Source of the DNA: a virus
Direction: 5' to 3' (one strand)
IMG/VR virus record: IMGVR_UViG_3300013772_000026
Span: 1 to 43,050 of that record
Length of the DNA: 43,050 nt
Under the pieces are notes generated by a model. The model was not told where the DNA came from. It ran no database searches and worked only from the letters and a program-made list of their open reading frames with translations. The translations under genes were made by a program, and so were the position numbers. Shown here piece by piece: positions 17,165 to 24,284 of the stretch; position 1 is the stretch's first letter, and every line of letters begins with the position of its first letter.

Positions 17165-17228
17165 TACAAGGGAAAGAACTATGGAGGTAGTTCAATCAGG
17201 GTAATTAATCCTAATCTCTTCCCTTGTA
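17165..17228 (-). ncRNA. Three-way-junction leader element upstream of the homing endonuclease
   Basis: Three helices fit in 64 nt. P1 is TACAAGGGAA (17165-17174) with TTCCCTTGTA (17219-17228). P2 is GAACTA (17176-17181) with TAGTTC (17188-17193). P3 is AATCAGG (17194-17200) with CCTAATC (17210-17216), using wobble pairs in RNA. In minus-strand RNA the P2 loop reads CCUCCA, complementary to two downstream UGGAGG copies; the second is the ribosome site of the endonuclease. A cis-acting translational control element is plausible. No known riboswitch or ribozyme core was recognised. Confidence 0.5.
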
Positions 17229-17256
17229 AAACCAACAAAATTAAACTACTAATCTC

Positions 17257-17547
17257 TCAATGCATAATACTTTTCACGATCATATTCTCACCATGAAACA
17301 ATCTATTATTCCTTATCACGTTGCTCAGATTAACTTCTAAAGCCTTAAAAATAACTTCCTTAACACTTTTACTTCTTATCTTATCCAAAGCCTTTATAAC
17401 CCTTTCATGGCTTAAATATGCTCTACATTCCTCACTAAAATTCCTATAAGAAATATACAAATCATCACCATCAAATCGCTTGAAACAATTTTCATTTACG
17501 AAATTGCCATCTTGATCCTTAACAACCCAAACCATTCTTTCCACCAT
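17257..17547 (-). CDS. Hypothetical protein, 96 residues
   Basis: The gene starts with ATG behind GAGGGGGATTT. The product is charged with no membrane segment. Its N-terminus (VWVVKDQDGNFVNENCFKRF) looks like a short beta hairpin, and the C-terminal half is helical (VKEVIFKALEVNLSNVIRNN). It lies between the XRE regulator and the homing endonuclease leader in the accessory block. I recognise no family. A small regulator or anti-defence protein is possible but not shown. Confidence 0.6.
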   Translation of the reverse strand: MVERMVWVVKDQDGNFVNENCFKRFDGDDLYISYRNFSEECRAYLSHERVIKALDKIRSKSVKEVIFKALEVNLSNVIRNNRLFHGENMIVKSIMH

Positions 17548-17659
17548 AAATCCCCCTCATATTCTATTATGTAAGGTTTTCAATCGCTTACCTTACTTCA
17601 TAGTATATGTTGAAATGTATGATGTGTCAATACAAAATGGTAAATATATATTCAAATAA

Positions 17660-17854
17660 TTAATCTAGATAGAAAATATCATCAAAACTTAAATTAAGTA
17701 CAAATGCAATCTTCAGCCCGACTTCAGCACTTGTGTTATATCTATTTTTAACCAAGTTAGACATAGTTTGTCTTGTAATCCCAACTTGTTCAGCAAGCCA
17801 AATTTGCTTTATTCCACGCTCATCTAGGATCTCTCCTAATCTATTCTTAACCAT
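17660..17854 (-). CDS. XRE-family transcriptional repressor (Cro/CI-like)
   Basis: ATG 17854 is preferred because GGAGTG lies 6 nt upstream; an upstream in-frame ATG at 17941 would add 29 unlikely residues that overlap the promoter. The 64 residues are almost entirely one helix-turn-helix: RLGEILDERGIKQIWLAEQV, then GITRQTMSNLVKNRY, then VGLKIAFVLNLSFDDIFYLD. This is the compact Cro/XRE form common in Gram-positive phages. It has its own extended -10 promoter and a repeat that could be its operator. It may be the immunity or accessory-block repressor. Confidence 0.85.
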   Translation of the reverse strand: MVKNRLGEILDERGIKQIWLAEQVGITRQTMSNLVKNRYNTSAEVGLKIAFVLNLSFDDIFYLD

Positions 17855-17875
17855 ACTATCACTCCATTCATATCT

Positions 17876-17903
17876 ATTATACCAGACATTGATATTGATT
17901 GTC
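17876..17903 (-). promoter_or_regulatory. Extended -10 promoter and putative operator of the XRE gene
   Basis: On the minus strand TGGTATAAT (17884-17876) is an extended -10 element about 20 nt before the start codon. The GACAATCAATATCAATGTC segment (17903-17885) covers the -35/spacer region. It has complementary ends (GACA/TGTC) and a tandem ATCAAT repeat, as expected of an autoregulatory operator. No good -35 hexamer is present, which fits an extended -10 promoter. Confidence 0.5.
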
Positions 17904-17979
17904 TTTATATAGTATATCACAAATGGAGTTATAATATGCAATAAATTATATATTTATTATACTTAATATAAAAACTAGC

Positions 17980-18390
17980 TTACTTAATAAATTTAACTCT
18001 CAATAACTCTGCAATCCTTCTAATATAATCCCTAATATCATCCTGTCTATATTCAGATTTAGCAACATCTAAAGTAAAATCATACCAATCATATTCTACA
18101 TCAGTTTCTAAATAACCATTTATTTCAAACATATAAAACATGGTACTTGCTCCAACCCTTTTATTCCCATCAAGAAAACAATGTCCTTTTGTAAAGAAAT
18201 ATAATAGCATTGCTGATTTATCATACACAGATGGATATTCATCATGTCCAAAATATCCATATTGCTGTGCTAATACGCCTTCTACTTTATTCTCTGTATC
18301 AAGATTATAATCTGGATCTCCACCATTATGTTCAATATTAAATTTGTGAATTGATTTAATATCTTCAGCAAACACATATTTAATATCCAT
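17980..18390 (-). CDS. doc: Doc-family toxin (Fic fold)
   Basis: This 136-residue protein has the Fic/Doc core GHCFLDGNKRVGAS with H70, D74, N76, K77 and R78 in the order H-x-F-x-D-G-N-K-R. It lacks the extra residues of AMP-transferring Fic proteins. Known Doc toxins phosphorylate EF-Tu and block translation. Its start codon follows the stop codon of the preceding gene directly (TAA-ATG), so the two are translationally coupled as a toxin-antitoxin pair. In a phage this usually serves as a plasmid- or prophage-maintenance or anti-phage module. Toxicity itself is not shown by sequence. Confidence 0.88.
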   Translation of the reverse strand: MDIKYVFAEDIKSIHKFNIEHNGGDPDYNLDTENKVEGVLAQQYGYFGHDEYPSVYDKSAMLLYFFTKGHCFLDGNKRVGASTMFYMFEINGYLETDVEYDWYDFTLDVAKSEYRQDDIRDYIRRIAELLRVKFIK

Positions 18391-18630
18391 TTATTCAGCC
18401 AACCTTTTTAGTAATTTTGAATGTCTTTTTAAAAGATTTTGAATAATTTTATCATTTGCTTCTCTATCTAATATGTGAGGGGTGGAATATGTTACTACAT
18501 CTTTCTTCTCAAGAGTATTAATCACTTTGACACCTCCTGTATTAATTTTTGCTTTAATAAGTTTGACTCTGACTCTTTTATTGAGTTTTGCGTTTTGATT
18601 TCTGACGGTTGTTTTTCTAATTCTTGGCAT
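18391..18630 (-). CDS. Putative antitoxin of the Doc pair
   Basis: ATG 18630 is chosen: AAGGGGTG lies 6 nt upstream, while the in-frame GTG at 18639 is inside that site. The 79-residue product has a very basic N-terminal half (MPRIRKTTVRNQNAKLNKRV) that could bind DNA and a C-terminal helix (ILDREANDKIIQNLLKRHSK) that could fill the toxin cleft, as Phd does. It does not match the classical Phd N-terminus. Assignment rests on its place directly before doc, its size and its autoregulation-like promoter. An unrelated antitoxin type is possible. Confidence 0.6.
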   Translation of the reverse strand: MPRIRKTTVRNQNAKLNKRVRVKLIKAKINTGGVKVINTLEKKDVVTYSTPHILDREANDKIIQNLLKRHSKLLKRLAE

Positions 18631-18632
18631 AG

Positions 18633-18679
18633 TAATCACCCCTTAATTACATTATATAATATTGAGGTGATTAAGTCAA
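18633..18679 (-). promoter_or_regulatory. Consensus promoter with overlapping inverted-repeat operator for the toxin-antitoxin operon
   Basis: On the minus strand TTGACT (18679-18674), a 17-nt spacer and TATAAT (18656-18651) form a near-perfect housekeeping promoter. An inverted repeat overlaps it: GGTGATTA (18666-18673) and TAATCACC (18633-18640), in minus orientation TAATCACC within the spacer and GGTGATTA at the ribosome site. A dimeric repressor bound here would block the promoter, as in other autoregulated toxin-antitoxin operons. The same repeat could also fold in a read-through RNA to cover GGGGTG. Confidence 0.75.
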
Positions 18680-18712
18680 GGGTTGATGTAATATTATATA
18701 TACCTTACAATA

Positions 18713-19735
18713 TTAAATAAAAGCTTCTTCTACATCCTCTGACCCATCTCTAATAATATATATTTCAGTAGTTGTGGATGATTTGTGTCCCAATAGAGCT
18801 TGTGCCGATTTTATATCTTTACCCTCATTAACCACTAGCCAAGTCGCCCGTTGCTCCCGAAGTTGGTGAGGATGGACTCTTCTATTAATCACTTTACTAA
18901 AGTCATCCTTACACCAATCATTAAATAAACCTTCTCCTGCTTGACGATATTCACCTTGAGATTTTGTAACAAATACATAAGGGCAATCATCTTCTCCTCG
19001 AACTTCTAACCATTTGCTAATAGCATCCATAGCAGACTGATCAAATTTAAGTTTTCTTACCTCACCAATAACCCCTTTACCTTTGCAACGAGTATCCTGA
19101 GTAGCATAGAATGTAATTGTTTTAATTTCCTCTATCCCATCATCATTCTTGATTTTCTTTTCCTTAATAATAGGAGGATAATCTACAACTTCTTTAAGGA
19201 GTTGTCTGGACTCTGCTCTCCTACAAGCTGTTGAATATGTAAATTTTAAGTAAGCTAATTTTTGCCATTGTTTGCGAGTTTCAAGATCTTTTAAGAGTAG
19301 TTCCCATTCTTCTGCATTCATTGGTTGCTTTATATGCAAATCATTAATAGGTGGAGCAGAAATCTTCTTAGTTATGAAGTTCTTAAAAGTAGGGTACTCC
19401 TCTTCATAAAATGTAATAATATACCCATTTAAGGAACTTATTGCAGCACGTTTCAATCTTACTCCTGAACTAGACATGCCTCTTCTCACGAGGAAGTTTT
19501 GATATTTTAAAAAGTCTCTACTTTTTATTTCTAATAATGATTTATCATCGCAATGTTCATAAACCCAAAAAAAGAAAATGTGCAATGCCGATAAATATTG
19601 TCTTAGTGTCTTGGGACTAAGGTTTGTCGATTCTAATAAAAACTCTTCTGTAATATTACGATTGAATTTATTTAGTTTATTCCATTGTTCGTCTGTGACT
19701 GTCGGGAGCTTTTCCGCTATAGATATCTCTGCCAT
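18713..19735 (-). CDS. Tyrosine recombinase (integrase or YomM-like)
   Basis: This 340-residue protein has an N-terminal core-binding SAM-like domain (about 20-110, including LSPKTLRQYLSALHIFFFWV) and a catalytic domain. The active-site set is complete: Arg in TACRRAES (about R172), Lys in the beta-hairpin TRCKGKGVIGEVRKLKF, H290 and R293 in HPHQLREQ, H317 in LLGHKSS and nucleophile Y326. An intact set argues for strand exchange. From memory, SPbeta has a tyrosine recombinase (YomM) at an equivalent place and a catalytically dead relative (YopR/MrpR) as master repressor. The active site sets this protein apart from the latter. No att site could be recognised from this sequence alone. Confidence 0.88.
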   Translation of the reverse strand: MAEISIAEKLPTVTDEQWNKLNKFNRNITEEFLLESTNLSPKTLRQYLSALHIFFFWVYEHCDDKSLLEIKSRDFLKYQNFLVRRGMSSSGVRLKRAAISSLNGYIITFYEEEYPTFKNFITKKISAPPINDLHIKQPMNAEEWELLLKDLETRKQWQKLAYLKFTYSTACRRAESRQLLKEVVDYPPIIKEKKIKNDDGIEEIKTITFYATQDTRCKGKGVIGEVRKLKFDQSAMDAISKWLEVRGEDDCPYVFVTKSQGEYRQAGEGLFNDWCKDDFSKVINRRVHPHQLREQRATWLVVNEGKDIKSAQALLGHKSSTTTEIYIIRDGSEDVEEAFI

Positions 19736-19760
19736 TTATACGCCATCCTTTTATTCTTAT

Positions 19761-20126
19761 TTAACCTTTAGCTAATTTCTTTGCTTTCTTTCTATCCCTT
19801 TGTCCTTTTTCAATGACATCATATTCTTGCCATCCACCATCTAACGTGCAATGCCCAATCCAACGATAATCAACTTCAGGATATTTATGGTGAAACAGCT
19901 TTTTTTTGAGCTTGGCTATTGGATCGACCATACCTCCCTTGACATCGAAAACTATGACTGATTTATTTATATAAGTTAAAACGTAATCGGCAACATAATT
20001 CACGGCAAGAATAGTTTTATTATTGTATTTATATTTTTCCTGTAGTTCATACTTAACTTGTCGTTGGCAGTCTATAATTGTTCCATCTTCTAATCCTATT
20101 TCTATAACTTCTTTAAAATATCGCAT
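19761..20126 (-). CDS. DUF1064-type endonuclease (5' end uncertain)
   Basis: The first canonical start in this frame is ATG 20126, giving 121 residues. The sequence IDCQRQVKYELQEKYKYNNK ... VNYVADYVLTYINKSVIVFD ... VKGGMVDPIAKLKKKLFHHK matches the DUF1064 pattern (Q-x-x-x-x-L, Y-x-[AP]-D-F/Y, DVKG, KxKLF), a restriction-endonuclease-like fold of phage resolvase-type enzymes. The Asp of YVADY and the Asp and Lys of DVKG are the likely metal-site residues. The family's conserved N-terminal part (YKGVQYDSLLEMRYF) begins in frame upstream of the ATG and continues to about 20225 without a canonical start codon. Confidence 0.75.
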   Translation of the reverse strand: MRYFKEVIEIGLEDGTIIDCQRQVKYELQEKYKYNNKTILAVNYVADYVLTYINKSVIVFDVKGGMVDPIAKLKKKLFHHKYPEVDYRWIGHCTLDGGWQEYDVIEKGQRDRKKAKKLAKG

Positions 20127-20261
20127 TTCTAATAAACTATCGTACTGGACTCCTTTATATGTACGCTTTAATTTACCCTCATCACTAAGGTCAACGTGGA
20201 ATTTACTATACTTTTTCTTAGCGATTTCATTTCACTTCTTTCATTTATATATTTATACAAC

Positions 20262-20294
20262 AAAAAATCCTACTTACTCAAAATAGGATTTTTT
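20262..20294. terminator. Bidirectional terminator hairpin
   Basis: AAAAAATCCTA (20262-20272) pairs with TAGGATTTTTT (20284-20294) around an 11-nt loop. Each strand therefore ends the hairpin with a U-run. It separates the tail-tube transcription unit from the accessory block. It lies about 60-70 bases upstream of the nuclease reading frame. Confidence 0.8.
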
Positions 20295-20326
20295 CTTCTG
20301 TAAATATTAAGTTTTCTAAAAGGGAT

Positions 20327-20368
20327 AAAAAAAGAGAAGGAAGGAGTTTTAATTCCTCTCCTTCTCTT
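20327..20368 (-). terminator. Strong Rho-independent terminator of the head/tail-tube operon
   Basis: On the minus strand AAGAGAAGG (20368-20360) pairs with CCTTCTCTT (20340-20332), with further pairs inside (GGA/TCC), and is followed by seven U. It begins 14 nt past the stop codon of the 80-residue gene. With the next hairpin it makes a double stop, after which the accessory block is set apart from the structural genes. Confidence 0.9.
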
Positions 20369-20381
20369 AATAGGATTTATA

Positions 20382-20624
20382 TTAATCTAGAGTCTTTATC
20401 GGTAGATAACTTAATGTATTTACATCTTCTAAATCCCCAACATATTCTACATTAATATTTCTTCCCTTATATGATGCTTTATTATCTTGATAATATCTCA
20501 ATTCATCAACGGACAAATCAAGAGAAACAGCCATTCTCCATTCATTAACCTTTATTATAATAGAATCATCATATGCGTCAACAATCCCAACATTGAATGA
20601 CTTTATTTCTACATCCTTAGCCAC
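20382..20624 (-). CDS. Hypothetical small protein after the tail tube gene
   Basis: This 80-residue protein starts with ATG behind AAAAGGAGG. It is acidic and beta-rich (VEIKSFNVGIVDAYDDSIII, then VNEWRMAVSLDLSVDELRYY). It could be an OB-like or short sandwich fold. It is the last gene before the double terminator and follows the tail tube, so a tail accessory role is likely. I do not recognise a family. Confidence 0.65.
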   Translation of the reverse strand: MAKDVEIKSFNVGIVDAYDDSIIIKVNEWRMAVSLDLSVDELRYYQDNKASYKGRNINVEYVGDLEDVNTLSYLPIKTLD

Positions 20625-20644
20625 TACTTTTCCTCCTTTTGAAA

Positions 20645-20666
20645 GAGGCAGTAGTTAAACTACCTC
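20645..20666 (-). terminator. Hairpin behind the tail tube gene
   Basis: GTAGT (20651-20655) pairs with ACTAC (20659-20663), and GAG (20645-20647) pairs with CTC (20664-20666) across a 3-nt bulge. Minus-strand RNA continues with UUUC. It sits 22 nt past the tail tube stop and just upstream of the next gene's ribosome site. It is likely weak, protecting or partly ending the abundant tube mRNA. Confidence 0.5.
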
Positions 20667-20688
20667 ATAATATTATATATTACTAAAA

Positions 20689-21477
20689 TCAGACAATTAA
20701 TGTCTCGTCAAAAACGTCCATATACCACATATCTGTAGAAGTTGCACTTTTCAAAATTTCGATAGGCATAGATAGTACGCTTGGGTCTCCCTCAGCTTTA
20801 AAATCCATCTTCCACGTTTCTTCAAATTTTCCGTTCGGGATAACTATTTGTGCAGCAAAGTCAGCTTTGGTAAATTCATCGCGCACAAGAACTTCAACAA
20901 TAATTTTGAAAGAAGCACCAAATTTATCAGATGAAATTTTGATTCTAGAAGCAGTTGCATCCGTAGTCATCTTGTAATAAACACGGAAAAGTGTGCCGTT
21001 AGGTTCTGCCCCTGCAAAGAATGTTATTACTTTAGCAGAAATAGAGAATAATTTTAATCCTGTCGTGGGCGTTCCTAATGTATACTCAATACCATTTGTA
21101 CCGTCTGGATTGATTTTATAGACACTAATAATTGCTCCGGATGGTGTTTTAGAAAGAGTAACCGTATCGGAAGTAACTGCCAAATCATCAATTTGTTGAA
21201 CTGTAACTGCTCCTGTAGAAATAGCATTACCAGTTAGCATTGCCAATGCTTGCTTGTCAAAGATAGCATCCTCAAAAGTGATCTTTGCTGTCTTGTCACT
21301 GGAAAATCCTACCAATTTAGCGTTCCCACGACCGCCTTTTGAATATACAGTAGTACCAGATGTTTCTACACCACTAGTTTTTAAGGTCTTAAGTGTTACA
21401 ATAGCTTTACCCGTAGTCAAATCATAAAAAGTTGCTTCTCCGCAGTCACGGATAGCAAAACGATTAGGTGAACTCAT
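20689..21477 (-). CDS. Major tail tube protein
   Basis: This 262-residue protein starts with ATG. The N-terminal pattern (RDCGEATFYDLTTGKAIVTL, then YSKGGRGNAKLVGFSSDKTA and KITFEDAIFDKQALAMLTGN) is typical of Gram-positive siphophage or SPbeta-like tube proteins, where the SSD-K-x-x-x-x-x-F-x-D-A strand builds the ring. A middle Ig-like part (TLSKTPSGAIISVYKINPDG) and a C-terminal tube strand (FEETWKMDFKAEGDPSVLSM) follow. It stands between tail completion genes and the double terminator, with a hairpin directly behind it, as expected for a highly expressed gene. No sheath gene follows, so the tail is non-contractile. Confidence 0.8.
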   Translation of the reverse strand: MSSPNRFAIRDCGEATFYDLTTGKAIVTLKTLKTSGVETSGTTVYSKGGRGNAKLVGFSSDKTAKITFEDAIFDKQALAMLTGNAISTGAVTVQQIDDLAVTSDTVTLSKTPSGAIISVYKINPDGTNGIEYTLGTPTTGLKLFSISAKVITFFAGAEPNGTLFRVYYKMTTDATASRIKISSDKFGASFKIIVEVLVRDEFTKADFAAQIVIPNGKFEETWKMDFKAEGDPSVLSMPIEILKSATSTDMWYMDVFDETLIV

Positions 21478-21497
21478 TATTAATTCCTCCTCAAATT

Positions 21498-22238
21498 TTA
21501 GTTGTTAGATATGTATTTTTTAATCCAAGAAATTTTCTTGGTATTAAGCGTTTTACCATCTATGTTTCCAGTATATAAACCAGTCATAGTATTATTATAA
21601 TTATCAACTATCTCTAAACGATAATAGGCATCATATAATTGATAAACAGTTAAATCAAAAATATTAAATATATTAGTATTAGTTGATTTCCAAGCAACGC
21701 CACTTATAATACTATTAAAATCTACATCTTCTTCTCTATGAAGTTTTGCGTATGCTTCATTTTTCCTTTTAATCTTTTCTATGATTGCTCTAGCCCTATC
21801 ATTGGCTGGATTATATTCAGGCTCTTTTTCAATTTGCACGTTATACATTTTTCTAAAGATACTAATTAAATTATCTGCATTTTCTCTATTAATATAAACT
21901 AATTCTTTGCCACGACTAAGGGAAATTGTTTTCTTCTCTAAAATATAACGAACATCATCATAATCCAAAAATACCCTTAAAAAATCCATAAAAGAATCCA
22001 TTAAATTTATATACTCTGTGTAAAAATCGAAGTTTGTGACCTGATTATATTCATCTTCTGGTATTTCATTTATAAATTTATTTTTATCAAATCCCAGAAC
22101 ACTCAATATCTTTAAATATTCATCGAACCCTAATTCATCAATGATATAAGATAATGTTAAAGGTTTTATTTTTATGCCATCAACCATGATAACTGAACCC
22201 TTTAATAATTTTAATTCTAACTCTGCACTACTACTCAT
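21498..22238 (-). CDS. Tail assembly/chaperone-like protein
   Basis: ATG 22238 is preferred over GTG 22265; a GAGG is 11 nt upstream and the GTG has no ribosome site. The 246-residue product is helical and charged. Its end (FNIFDLTVYQLYDAYYRLEI ... TGLYTGNIDGKTLNTKKISW) is a pattern I associate with tail assembly proteins of large Firmicute siphophages. The first 40 residues contain IKPLTLSYIIDELGFDEYLK, typical of a small alpha/beta start. It lies directly before the tail tube gene. Function is from context. Confidence 0.6.
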   Translation of the reverse strand: MSSSAELELKLLKGSVIMVDGIKIKPLTLSYIIDELGFDEYLKILSVLGFDKNKFINEIPEDEYNQVTNFDFYTEYINLMDSFMDFLRVFLDYDDVRYILEKKTISLSRGKELVYINRENADNLISIFRKMYNVQIEKEPEYNPANDRARAIIEKIKRKNEAYAKLHREEDVDFNSIISGVAWKSTNTNIFNIFDLTVYQLYDAYYRLEIVDNYNNTMTGLYTGNIDGKTLNTKKISWIKKYISNN

Positions 22239-22251
22239 ATGTACAACATCC

Positions 22252-22728
22252 TCAATTAAAATCACACAACGAATAACTTATTCTATACCCTGAGTAATTG
22301 GCATTTACCCACATTATATTGCTGCTGACGAACTTCATTTTTCCAACGCCCAATCCATTTACAGAATTAAATAATGAGTCAATCTCTTTCATAATAGCAA
22401 ATGGCCTAAGCATACCATTCATTCTCCAAAGCTTACTATGGCAAATAACTACAAATGTTAACTGGTTATTCTTAAAAGCAGGGTTATCTTTACCTAATTG
22501 AAAATTATCAAACATAACATTTATTTGCGTACTTGCAATACTGTCTACATCTGGGGTGAATGGGTATGGATAAATCTTATCAAATAATAGAGAAGAACTA
22601 TCTTCCATGTCAGCCTCAGAAAGTGGGTCATATGAGTTATAGTTTACTAATTTACATAAATTTTTATTATCAATAATTTTTAACAATACTGTCATGATGT
22701 TATTATTCAGTTCATCAAATCTGCTCAT
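22252..22728 (-). CDS. Tail terminator / completion-like protein
   Basis: This 158-residue protein starts with ATG near GAGGGGAAA. It has an N-terminal helix (LNNNIMTVLLKIIDNKNLCK), then Y-x-P-L-S and LLFDKIYPYPFTPDV, and a beta part with INVMFDNFQ and QLTFVVICHSKLWRM. This layout matches head-tail completion/tail terminator proteins that cap the tail tube. The gene lies between the Ig-like connector and the tail assembly gene. The assignment is from topology and position. Confidence 0.6.
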   Translation of the reverse strand: MSRFDELNNNIMTVLLKIIDNKNLCKLVNYNSYDPLSEADMEDSSSLLFDKIYPYPFTPDVDSIASTQINVMFDNFQLGKDNPAFKNNQLTFVVICHSKLWRMNGMLRPFAIMKEIDSLFNSVNGLGVGKMKFVSSNIMWVNANYSGYRISYSLCDFN

Positions 22729-22739
22729 ATTTCCCCTCT

Positions 22740-23969
22740 CTAAAATAAACCAACAATCTTGATTTCTTTCTCTGTGTATTTTGTATTATCTGAAACTAAA
22801 GTAGAGCGTAGCTTAATATACTTACCAACATAACTTGAATTACTGGACGCAGTGACAGTACAATCAAAACCATTAGTAACTAATGTTGCATATACATTAC
22901 TCGTTCCATCTGAATTAGTTAAACCCCAAATGCAATTTTGGTTAAATACTTCTACCCCATTATTCCAGAAATGCGAAGTAGTAATTAAACTTCTACTTAT
23001 TTTTAGTGTAGTATCAGAAGGAGTTATAGAAATACTATAATTATCAATTACGGTCATATCACCATGAATAGCGATGCTAGCACTTACAGTTCCAAAAGTT
23101 GCTACAATAATTGAATCTCCTGTACCAATTGCAGTAATTAATCCAGTTGTGCTAACTGTGGCAACATTCAAATGATCAGAGGTATAAGTAACTCTTGAAT
23201 TATCCACAATTGCGTTATTCTCTTTGCATTGAATGCTTAATTGTAGTGTAGTATTAGAATATAGTAGAGTCGCAGAAGTTCCATTCAAAATGTAAAGTTC
23301 TTGGACTGGTTGATGTGAATAATAATTAGCAATATTTAGTAAAATATTATCATCAACACTATCAATCAAGTCTTCTTTTACTCGAATATCAATCAATCCA
23401 TTTACGCTTATAGTGTCAGTGCCCTCAACTTTGTACGCTCCACCATTAAGTATAAATCTAGTCCCAACAACAATCTTCAAACTATCTACTGTATTAGGGC
23501 ATGAAATGATATATTCATCGCTAGCTAAAGAGATAAATTTATCTATGCTTAGACTTATGTTGCCTTTTCCAACAAAGCAGGGAATAGTAGATAACACTGA
23601 ATTAGAGTAAAATTTCAATGTGTTATTTGACCTAGTAACTAAACAAGAACACGCCACTGTACTTGTAGTTGTTTCTGTACATATCCATATTAAATTATTA
23701 AACTCTAAAATATCACCAATTTTTATTACTTGCTGAATATCCTTGAAAATAACCTTCTGATAAGAATCTGGATTCATTGTCAATGTTTTACGATTAAAGA
23801 AAGCACTAACCCTAAACCTCAAATTAAATCCATTCAATTTACCGTCAACTAAAGTAGGAGAATCTTCAAACCCATTGTTTACAATATCTTGTTGCATGTT
23901 TTTATAATAATCACTTGAAGTTGCACCAATATCATTAATTCTAGCAATATAATCATCTAAATAACTCAT
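22740..23969 (-). CDS. Head-tail connector protein with Big2-like Ig domain
   Basis: This 409-residue protein starts with ATG that overlaps the preceding stop codon (ATGA). Residues 1-215 form a connector-like part (IKIGDILEFNNLIWICTETT; FVGKGNISLSIDKFISLASD). Residues about 230-300 fit bacterial Ig-like group 2: the strand TLQLSIQCKENNAIVDNSRV, then YTSDHLNVATVSTTGLITAI, then GTGDSIIVATF. A second sandwich follows at about 310-405. Ig-like additions on neck or capsid proteins of Firmicute phages are well known and are thought to hold the virion on cell surfaces. Confidence 0.7.
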   Translation of the reverse strand: MSYLDDYIARINDIGATSSDYYKNMQQDIVNNGFEDSPTLVDGKLNGFNLRFRVSAFFNRKTLTMNPDSYQKVIFKDIQQVIKIGDILEFNNLIWICTETTTSTVACSCLVTRSNNTLKFYSNSVLSTIPCFVGKGNISLSIDKFISLASDEYIISCPNTVDSLKIVVGTRFILNGGAYKVEGTDTISVNGLIDIRVKEDLIDSVDDNILLNIANYYSHQPVQELYILNGTSATLLYSNTTLQLSIQCKENNAIVDNSRVTYTSDHLNVATVSTTGLITAIGTGDSIIVATFGTVSASIAIHGDMTVIDNYSISITPSDTTLKISRSLITTSHFWNNGVEVFNQNCIWGLTNSDGTSNVYATLVTNGFDCTVTASSNSSYVGKYIKLRSTLVSDNTKYTEKEIKIVGLF

Positions 23970-24280
23970 GATTTGGTTTCCTCCAAGTCTTTTATTATTT
24001 TTTCACACAAACCAATACATTTGAAAACAGTTGGTTTTAATAATTTCATATCTTTCAGCAAAGATAATCCTTCAATACAAAAAAGTAATTGTAAAAAATG
24101 CTGATTATGTACAATAAACGATTTGCCACCTTGCAATTCAATCTGAAGAGATTGTATATATATTTTTAAGGTAGGGCAACCATCCTCATGCAATGGAAGA
24201 ATTTTAAATATCTTCCCAATTTGCTCTTTAAAATATTGTTGTAAATCAACATTACTAAAATATGATTCATAATCATTCAT
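23966..24280 (-). CDS. Neck/connector accessory protein
   Basis: This 104-residue protein starts with ATG. Its central part (GCPTLKIYIQSLQIELQGGK, then SFIVHNQHFLQLLFCIEGLS) looks like the short beta-helix layout of phage neck proteins, with a C-terminal helix (KCIGLCEKIIKDLEETKS). Its stop overlaps the next start (ATGA), which ties its translation to the connector gene. No family is recognised with confidence. Confidence 0.6.
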   Translation of the reverse strand: MNDYESYFSNVDLQQYFKEQIGKIFKILPLHEDGCPTLKIYIQSLQIELQGGKSFIVHNQHFLQLLFCIEGLSLLKDMKLLKPTVFKCIGLCEKIIKDLEETKS

Positions 24281-24284
24281 ATAA

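Noticed and set aside
17660-17941. XRE protein starting at the upstream ATG 17941
   Set aside because: The extra 29 residues are unlike the family, would overlap the promoter and have no ribosome site. ATG 17854 has GGAGTG in place.
19918-19932. A third copy of ATCGACCA
   Set aside because: It is inside the DUF1064 coding sequence and has no complementary arms; about one chance copy of an 8-mer is expected in a window of this size.
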